Shown in pieces: positions 47,182 to 48,099 of a DNA stretch of 48,099 bases. The notes below the pieces were generated by a model. That model was not told the origin of the DNA and made no database searches. It was given only the letters and a program-made list of their open reading frames with translations. The DNA comes from a virus. Position 1 is the first letter of the stretch. Each line of letters begins with the position of its first letter. Made by a program: the position numbers and the translations under genes. The stretch lies in the IMG/VR virus record IMGVR_UViG_3300048930_001370, positions 1 to 48,099 of that record; one strand, written 5' to 3'.

Positions 47182-48099
47182 TTGTCGGCGGATGCGGAGT
47201 GGGCGCTGGTGTGCCGCTTGTTCTCGACCGGCACGCCGGTGATGAGGATGCGACTGCCGGAGTCCGAGGCTGCCTTGCTGCCCGGACTGACCAAGGCGGT
47301 GAAGCCGACCATGATCAACGCCAGCATTGTGCCGTGCCCTTACTGCGTGATGGCCGGTGGCGAAGTGAGGCGCGGTGGTGACGGTTATCTGGAGTGCTGC
47401 TGCGTCGAGTGCGGGCCGGTGTCGGTCGATCCCGACGACCTTACGGCGTTCACGCTCGACGATCAGTGGCTGCACCGCAAGCTGCGAGCAGCACTGGACA
47501 TCGAATCGGATGGCGGGTCGACGACCCTTACGGCGGGGGCGTGGATGCTCGGCCGCAGCGGGAAGACGCCGGTGGTGCTGACGCGCGACATCCCTCGGCT
47601 GTGGCGCGAAGCAGGACTGCTGGAACGAGTCAGGATCGCCAACGGCCCGGTGCGCGTGATCGCGCCGGCCCGGCAGATCGCGATGGGTGTGCCATCCGAT
47701 GCGGGCGTCGAGTGGCTGGCGCTGGAAGATCGGTTCCGATTGCGCGGCGAAGCCATCTCGTTTCTCGGTGCGCCCGGGGCAGTGGTCGCGCGACGCAAGA
47801 ATGATCCGGCGGCACCGGTGCACGGGCCGTTCTCGGCGGACTTCCGTTTCGTGTACCTGGACGGCGAAGAGAGCCCGCCGATTCGGTGCACGAAGGCGCA
47901 GGCCGATGTGTTCCGCGCGCTCTGGGAGTTCGAGGGCAAGGACCGCTCAGCGGAAGACGTGATGACGCGTGCCGGGCGCAAAAGCGCGAAGCCCATCGAC
48001 GTGTTCAAGGCGCATCCCGAGCCCAAGCGAGCCTACGAGGCATTGGTCGATGCCAACCAGAAGGAAGGCTTGTACCGCATGACGTGCGCGGCCCGCTGA
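47182..48099 (+). CDS. Zinc-ribbon and HTH protein of unknown function
   Basis: 305 aa from a TTG at 47182-47184, with GGAGG 8 nt upstream and only 3 nt from the previous stop. Zinc ribbon: CPYC (about 52-55) and CCCVEC (about 72-77). C-terminal HTH-like region: RCTKAQADVFRALWEFEGKD, RSAEDVMTRAGRKSAKPIDV and YEALVDANQKEGLYRMTC. Middle has two beta-rich segments (TPVVLTRDIPRLWREAGLLE, VRVIAPARQIAMGVPSD). Likely DNA- or RNA-binding; co-operonic with the previous gene, so they act together. Family not recognised. The window ends exactly at its stop. Confidence 0.85.
   Translation: MSADAEWALVCRLFSTGTPVMRMRLPESEAALLPGLTKAVKPTMINASIVPCPYCVMAGGEVRRGGDGYLECCCVECGPVSVDPDDLTAFTLDDQWLHRKLRAALDIESDGGSTTLTAGAWMLGRSGKTPVVLTRDIPRLWREAGLLERVRIANGPVRVIAPARQIAMGVPSDAGVEWLALEDRFRLRGEAISFLGAPGAVVARRKNDPAAPVHGPFSADFRFVYLDGEESPPIRCTKAQADVFRALWEFEGKDRSAEDVMTRAGRKSAKPIDVFKAHPEPKRAYEALVDANQKEGLYRMTCAAR

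Noticed and set aside
1-48099. tRNA genes and attachment-site repeats
   Set aside because: No cloverleaf-type sequence or direct repeat at the window ends was found by eye; a dedicated tRNA and att search on flanking host DNA would be needed.

Overview
The window is an almost complete temperate phage genome (a prophage or its excised form) of the long, non-contractile tail type (siphovirus), from a high-G+C proteobacterium. I cannot name the host; the codon use and the accessory families (DUF3489, DUF2924, DUF6900) would fit a beta- or gammaproteobacterium such as the Xanthomonadaceae. There is no sheath, baseplate wedge or DNA polymerase gene. No tRNA, rRNA, CRISPR array or insertion sequence was seen, and no attachment sites could be identified. 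Both window ends fall exactly on a stop codon.

Layout. (1) 1-25187, minus strand, read from high to low coordinates: a lambda-like packaging, head and tail module. The order is small terminase, large terminase (GpA type), a fibre-like pair, gpW-like connector, portal, S49 protease with a nested scaffold, decoration protein, major capsid protein, head-tail joining, tail terminator, tail tube, tail chaperone G with a programmed -1 frameshift to GT, tape measure, seven tail-tip or fibre genes, then lysis (two holin-like membrane proteins, SAR-type endolysin, Rz with nested Rz1). (2) 25225-28208, plus strand: an island of eight small genes. Six of them are preceded at a nearly constant distance by the same 32-bp element. 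(3) 28168-40319, minus strand: early operon with excisionase-like HTH, BRO antirepressor, AAA ATPase, ssDNA-binding-like protein, Cas4-like nuclease, P4-type primase-helicase, RuvC-like resolvase, two toxin-less antitoxin-like regulators, and two tandem ParB-methyltransferase fusions. (4) 40503-42831, minus: DUF2924 - large serine recombinase - HTH partner, preceded by a seventh copy of the 32-bp element. (5) 43245-48099: lysogeny and accessory end, with a SMEK-domain gene of lower G+C, an XRE repressor-ImmA protease pair, and a divergent pair of unrecognised genes.

How it works together. The XRE-ImmA pair is the likely lysogeny switch, the serine recombinase the integrase, the early operon supplies replication and recombination, and the methyltransferases probably protect phage DNA or mark promoters. 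The most notable undescribed feature is the 32-bp element: two conserved arms around exactly six variable bases, placed 28-43 nt upstream of seven different start codons, and compatible with a sigma70-like promoter with a 17-bp spacer. It looks like a shared switch that gives each cargo gene and the recombinase operon its own identical promoter/operator.
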